Shown here piece after piece: positions 57,221-60,471 of a DNA stretch of 60,471 nucleotides. The notes under the pieces are model-generated. The model saw only the letters and a list, made by a program, of their open reading frames with translations, ran no database searches and had not been told where the DNA came from. The stretch lies in assembly GCA_902475785.1 (NCBI GenBank), contig CABSAN010000007.1:1-60471 (forward strand), in the 5' to 3' direction. The first letter of the stretch is position 1, and each line of letters opens with the position of its first letter. The position numbers were made by a program, and so were the translations under genes. The stretch comes from an uncultured Collinsella sp. (GTDB lineage Bacteria > Actinomycetota > Coriobacteriia > Coriobacteriales > Coriobacteriaceae).

Positions 57221-57252
57221 GGGGATGGGGTTTGCGCCCCGTCCCCTTTTTT
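57221..57252 (+). terminator. Terminator after deglycase copy 2
   Basis: GGGGATGGGG pairs with CCCCGTCCCC (one G-T pair) and is followed by TTTTTT, 34 bases after the stop. Confidence 0.88.
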
Positions 57253-57298
57253 GCTTTGGGGAGGGTGCGTCTGTCGTGTCGCAAAACCCCAGATAAAA

Positions 57299-57331
57299 CC
57301 TACCAAAATAAACCTGTCCCTTTTTGGCAGG
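57299..57331. repeat. GTCCC-core palindrome before HAD phosphatase
   Basis: CCTACCAAAA (57299-57308) and TTTTGGCAGG (57322-57331) are inverted with one mismatch around a core with CCTGTCCC. It ends at the ribosome site of the HAD gene. A near-identical element with intact arms is at 59434. Confidence 0.85.
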
Positions 57332-57346
57332 TGGGAGGAGATGCGT

Positions 57347-57976
57347 ATGATCAGGGCAGTGCTGTTTGATATGGACGGCGTGCTGGTCGATACCGAGTGG
57401 TTCTACAACCGTCGTCGCGTGGCGTTTATGGAGGAGAAGGGCTTCCGCTTTGACGAGATCCCCGATCTTTCGGGGTCTAACGAGCCTGCCATTTGGGAGG
57501 CGCTGGTGCCCGACGATGTTGAGCTGCGCGAGCGTCTGCGCGTGGAGTACAAGCAGGTCTATAGCCCGGACCATCCCGTTCCGTATGCCGAGCTGCTCAA
57601 CGAGCAGACGGAGCCGGTGATGCGCGAGCTGCACGAGCGCGGCGTGAAGTGTGCCATCGCGAGCTCGTCCTATCGCGAGCTGATCGACGAGCTGGTGGAG
57701 ATTGCCGGTATCGCCGACGTGCTGGACTACACCATCAGCGGTCACGAGTGCAGCGCGTTTAAGCCCGACCCCGAGATCTACCTGCGTGCCATGGAGGCGC
57801 TGGGGGTGGAGCCTGCCGAGTGCCTGGTTATCGAGGATTCGCCTTTGGGGATCGAGGCTGGCAAGCGCTCCGGCGCCCGCGTCCTGGCGCTGCGCCCGCA
57901 CGAGGGCGTCAACCTCGATCAATCGCGAGCCGATGCCGTTATCGATAATTTGACCGACATTTTGGCCGCTTTGTAG
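57347..57976 (+). CDS. HAD-superfamily phosphatase (beta-phosphoglucomutase-like)
   Basis: 209 residues from ATG 57347, eight bases after GGAGG (57334-57338); an ATG two codons earlier is too close to the ribosome site. Motif I FDMDGVLVDTE near residue 8, motif II IASSS, motif III Lys in SAFKPDPEIY and motif IV IEDSPLGIEAG. Acts on a phosphorylated sugar, or could dephosphorylate/interconvert sugar phosphates. Placement next to the Amadori locus suggests a role there, but it may be independent. Confidence 0.92.
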   Translation: MIRAVLFDMDGVLVDTEWFYNRRRVAFMEEKGFRFDEIPDLSGSNEPAIWEALVPDDVELRERLRVEYKQVYSPDHPVPYAELLNEQTEPVMRELHERGVKCAIASSSYRELIDELVEIAGIADVLDYTISGHECSAFKPDPEIYLRAMEALGVEPAECLVIEDSPLGIEAGKRSGARVLALRPHEGVNLDQSRADAVIDNLTDILAAL

Positions 57977-58073
57977 TGTCAATCCGCCGCGAGAAGCACG
58001 GGTTCACGCGTCTTTTGCTGCGGATTGGCTTAATTTGTCATCTATTTGGATCCGTTTGGCTTCGATTCGGGCT

Positions 58074-58192
58074 AAGTGAGTAGACTTTTTGGTGCGGGCC
58101 GAGCACAAAGTGCATCTGCTCTAGTAAAACCGCAGTTCACAGGGGTGGCGGTTTTGGGTGTGTTCTGCAGGTCGCGTAAAGTCTACTCACTT
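58074..58192. repeat. 119-bp nested inverted repeat with AAGTGAGTAGACTTT arms
   Basis: Perfect 15-base arms (58074-58088 and 58178-58192) surround AAAACCGC/GCGGTTTT (about 58126-58155). The surrounding gap (57977-58330) shows no gene. Confidence 0.85.
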
Positions 58193-58330
58193 GTTATTTG
58201 GGCCTTTGGTCGTGGGGTTGCTGGTCCCGCTTTGGTTGTCGAGGGAGGGTGAATTGAAGCGCCCCCGCATGCTCCGTGCTACAATCGCCGACATGCCTCA
58301 CAACCAGATTTGCCTTCGAAAGGAGCCCGC

Positions 58331-59338
58331 GTGGCGAACGCCATCGATCAGCTCACGGACCGCGTGCTCGTGCTCGGCCGCCTTACCATCGTTCGTCGCG
58401 CTATTACCGCCGCGGCGGTCACAATTTCCGCCGTTCTCCAGACATTCCTGATCCAGGCGTTCATTCAGCCCGCCGACCTGCTTCCGAGCGGCCTCACCGG
58501 CGTTGCGGTCCTGCTCGATCGCGTTACCTCACTCAGCGGCGTTCATATCGACATCTCGCTCGGCATGCTCGCACTCAACATCCCCGTGGCGCTCCTGTGC
58601 TGGAGTGGCATTAGCAAGCGCTTCGTCATCTTCTCGATGATGCAGGTCGTGCTCTCGTCGCTGTTCCTCAACGTCTTTCACTTCGCTCCATTTTTGGGCG
58701 ACAAGATCATGCTCATCATTTTTGGCGGCGTGGTCTCGGGTCTGGGTGCTGCCATCGCGCTTAAGTCCGGCGCATCCACCGGCGGCACCGACTTTATCGC
58801 GCTGTGGGTCTCCAACCACACGGGCAAGACCATCTGGGGTGTCATCTTTGGTTTCAACTGCTTTATCCTGGCGATCTTTGGTTTTATGTTTGGCTGGGAC
58901 AAGGCGGCGTACTCCATCGTGTTCCAGTTTATTTCGACCAAGACCATCGACAGTTTCTATCGTCGCTACGACCGCGTGACGCTGCAGATCACGACGCGCA
59001 AGGCAGACGAGGTCATGACCGCCTATGTTGACCATTTTCAGCACGGCATTAGCTGCGCCGAGGTCATCGGCGGATACAGCCGCGAAAAGATGTACCTGCT
59101 GCATGCCGTTGTCTCGACCTACGAGAGCCAGGACATTATCAAGCTGGTGTGCGACGTTGATCCCGGCGCCGTGATCAACGTGTTCCACACGCTCAACTTT
59201 GTGGGCGGCTGGTGGGGCGGTCATGTCGACGAGCCCATGCCCACGGCCGTTCCCGATCCCGACAAGCCCGCACGCATGGCCAGCAGGCAGGCGCGCCTCA
59301 GCGAGCAGGACAGCCTGCAGCAGGACGACGGCAAGTAG
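58331..59338 (+). CDS. YitT-family membrane protein
   Basis: 335 residues from GTG 58331 (AAAGGAG upstream; a TTG seven codons earlier is less likely). Five to six hydrophobic segments (about 25-200) with SGLTGVAVLLDR and KSGASTGGTDFIALWVSNHTGKT, then a cytoplasmic ferredoxin-like DUF2179 domain (about 205-300) with CAEVIGGYSREKMYLLHAVV. Function of the family is unknown. Followed by a terminator. Confidence 0.92.
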   Translation: MANAIDQLTDRVLVLGRLTIVRRAITAAAVTISAVLQTFLIQAFIQPADLLPSGLTGVAVLLDRVTSLSGVHIDISLGMLALNIPVALLCWSGISKRFVIFSMMQVVLSSLFLNVFHFAPFLGDKIMLIIFGGVVSGLGAAIALKSGASTGGTDFIALWVSNHTGKTIWGVIFGFNCFILAIFGFMFGWDKAAYSIVFQFISTKTIDSFYRRYDRVTLQITTRKADEVMTAYVDHFQHGISCAEVIGGYSREKMYLLHAVVSTYESQDIIKLVCDVDPGAVINVFHTLNFVGGWWGGHVDEPMPTAVPDPDKPARMASRQARLSEQDSLQQDDGK

Positions 59339-59379
59339 GGTTTTGGCATTTTACCGGCCCGGCGCAATCCTGTCCGCTT

Positions 59380-59420
59380 GAGCCTCCCGAAAGCCTCGCT
59401 GCTTTCGGGAGGCTCTCGTT
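59380..59420 (+). terminator. Terminator after YitT gene
   Basis: GAGCCTCCCGAAAGC and GCTTTCGGGAGGCTC form a 15-bp perfect stem followed by TCGTTT. Confidence 0.88.
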
Positions 59421-59433
59421 TGCCCGGATAAAA

Positions 59434-59466
59434 CCTACCAAAATGAAGCTGTCGCTTTTTGGTAGG
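59434..59466. repeat. GTCGC/GTCCC-type palindrome before the second GntR gene
   Basis: CCTACCAAAA (59434-59443) and TTTTGGTAGG (59457-59466) are perfect inverted copies. The sequence GGATAAAACCTACCAAAAT is shared with 57293-57309 apart from one base. Confidence 0.88.
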
Positions 59467-59509
59467 GAGGGTGTATCGTTTTATCAATATGAGGTAACAT
59501 GAAACTAGA

Positions 59510-59516
59510 CGTTATA
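59510..59516 (+). promoter_or_regulatory. CGTTATA box before the second GntR gene
   Basis: CGTTATA in ACGTTATATACGTATTAG, AT-rich promoter region, 42 bases before the start. Same motif as before the EamA and PTS genes. Confidence 0.45.
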
Positions 59517-59558
59517 TACGTATTAGTTATTTCAATATTTCGATAAGAGTGATTAGAT

Positions 59559-60278
59559 ATGCCTGCGCCCAAAAATGCACCGCTTTACCAGCAGATTTAC
59601 GACGAAATCAAGGACGCGATCGAGAAAGGTGTTTATGCACCCAAGGAGCGTATTCCGTCCGAGCTTGAGCTAGCCGAGCAGTACGACGTGAGCCGCATTA
59701 CGGTGCGCCGCGCCGTCGAGGAGCTGTGCTCCGATGGCTACCTGGTTAAGCAGCAGGGCCGCGGCACCTTTGTCTCCACGCCGCACATCAACCGCCAGTT
59801 TCACGCCTCGACGCTGCAGACGTTTACCGCGCTGTGTGCCGGCAACGGCATGAAGGCCGGTGCGCACGTGATCGATCGCCAGATCGTTCCGGCGCGCCAA
59901 AACGAGATGGAGTTCTTTGGCCTGCAGAAGGATGCGCTGCTGCTGCATATCAAGCGCGTGCGTACGGCCGACGGCGAGCCCATCTTTGAGGAGAACATCT
60001 TTGTGCCGTTTGACGCCTACCGTGAGCTGTTGACGGCCGATCTTGAGGACAAGTCGATTTTTGCCGAGGTCGAGCGTGTTGGCGGAACGCCGATTGTCTC
60101 GGTTGGCTACCGCACGGTCGAGGCCGTTCGTGCCAATACCGAGCAGGCGGCCGAGTTGGGCATTGCCCCGCACGATCCACTGCTCAATCTGCGTGCCAGC
60201 TTTACCGGTCCCAATGGCGAGCCGGTCCTGATGGGTAAGCAGTACTACGTGGGATCGCGCTACGTTATGGTGATGTAG
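59559..60278 (+). CDS. GntR-family regulator with UTRA domain, copy 2
   Basis: 239 residues. Winged helix (8-75) with IPSELELAEQYDVSRITVRRAVEEL and QQGRGTFVS, UTRA domain (about 95-237) with EENIFVPFDAYRELL. Only a weak ribosome site (AAGAG) is seen before ATG 59559. The CGTTATA motif in its own promoter and before the EamA and PTS operons makes it the probable regulator of those operons. It is encoded 6 kb away, on the same strand. Confidence 0.9.
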   Translation: MPAPKNAPLYQQIYDEIKDAIEKGVYAPKERIPSELELAEQYDVSRITVRRAVEELCSDGYLVKQQGRGTFVSTPHINRQFHASTLQTFTALCAGNGMKAGAHVIDRQIVPARQNEMEFFGLQKDALLLHIKRVRTADGEPIFEENIFVPFDAYRELLTADLEDKSIFAEVERVGGTPIVSVGYRTVEAVRANTEQAAELGIAPHDPLLNLRASFTGPNGEPVLMGKQYYVGSRYVMVM

Positions 60279-60286
60279 GGTTGGTT

Positions 60287-60308
60287 CCGCCGTTCTAACG
60301 AACGGCGG
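60287..60308 (+). terminator. Short hairpin after GntR copy 2
   Basis: CCGCCGTT and AACGGCGG form an eight-base stem, nine bases after the stop, without a T tail. Confidence 0.5.
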
Positions 60309-60323
60309 ACCGATCGACGCTGC

Positions 60324-60431
60324 AAACGCCCCTAAGCGGCAATCTGACGTTCAATCGTCGGTCGCGTACCAAAGTACGCTTCCCTCCTCTTTCACGTCAC
60401 CTTGCTCGCTTAGGGGCGTTTTCGCTCATAT
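60324..60431. repeat. 108-bp nested inverted repeat with AAACGCCCCTAAGCG arms
   Basis: Arms 60324-60338 and 60417-60431 are perfectly complementary over 15 bases. Inside is GCGTAC-CAAA-GTACGC (about 60364-60379). The rest of the window, to 60471, shows no identifiable gene. Confidence 0.85.
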
Positions 60432-60471
60432 GACCCAATCCGCTGTCAAGAGCCACAATGGCCCCGCCGAC

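Overview
The window looks like a chromosomal segment of a high-GC anaerobic gut actinobacterium of class Coriobacteriia, most plausibly Collinsella. This is inferred from the roughly 60% GC coding sequence, the single-chain pyruvate:ferredoxin oxidoreductase, rubrerythrin, lone carbamate kinase, many sugar PTS genes and the LytS/LytTR pairs. No rRNA is present and there was no database search, so genus is an inference. Most genes read on the + strand in short operons separated by intergenic spaces that are unusually rich in inverted repeats.

Layout. 0-4 kb: the end of an unknown gene, then a three-gene operon (membrane-anchored protein with a Gly/Ser linker, membrane Ser/Thr kinase, FHA-domain protein). 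4-8 kb: pyruvate:ferredoxin oxidoreductase behind a 450-bp leader and followed by a nested 125-bp palindrome and three 34-bp tandem repeats. 8.6-9.5 kb: two small genes on the - strand, one cyclophilin-like. 10-11 kb: carbamate kinase. 11.5-17 kb: beta-glucoside/cellobiose operon (PRD/EIIB/EIIA regulator, PTS EIIA, EIIB, EIIC, 6-phospho-beta-glucosidase). 17.4-18.4 kb: C39-like peptidase (- strand). 18.8-21.7 kb: amino-acid permease plus amidohydrolase. 21.8-30 kb: two paralogous LytS/LytTR two-component systems around a zinc-dependent phospholipase C-like protein, an Atg22/UMF1-type transporter and a glycosyltransferase. 30-33.4 kb: phosphodiesterase, tRNA-Asp, then an oxidative-stress group (Rrf2 regulator, MutY-like glycosylase, rubrerythrin). 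33.4-36.4 kb: small membrane proteins between two copies of a stem-loop repeat, then a nucleotidyltransferase/HTH pair that resembles a toxin-antitoxin module. 36.4-49.8 kb: RmuC, ABC exporter, endonuclease III, zinc-ribbon membrane protein, ATP-grasp protein, Mfd, PAP2 phosphatase, threonine aldolase-like enzyme and a GNAT acetyltransferase. 49.9-60.3 kb: an Amadori-compound (fructoselysine/glucoselysine-type) utilisation locus with two GntR/UTRA regulators, two SIS-domain deglycases, a mannose-family PTS (EIIAB, EIIC, EIID), an EamA transporter, a HAD phosphatase and a YitT protein.

The most unusual aspect is intergenic. At least a dozen gaps carry near-perfect inverted repeats. In several families the two arms remain complementary to each other while differing between loci (for example 33435-33532 against 34355-34438, and the GTCCC-core palindromes at 49816, 56082, 57299 and 59434). 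Other elements have identical arms and different loops (25007 and 51821). Several abut or overlap stop codons. I see no transposase gene in the window that would explain them. The NTase/HTH pair, the kinase/FHA operon and the Amadori locus are the best candidates for protein-level systems worth following.
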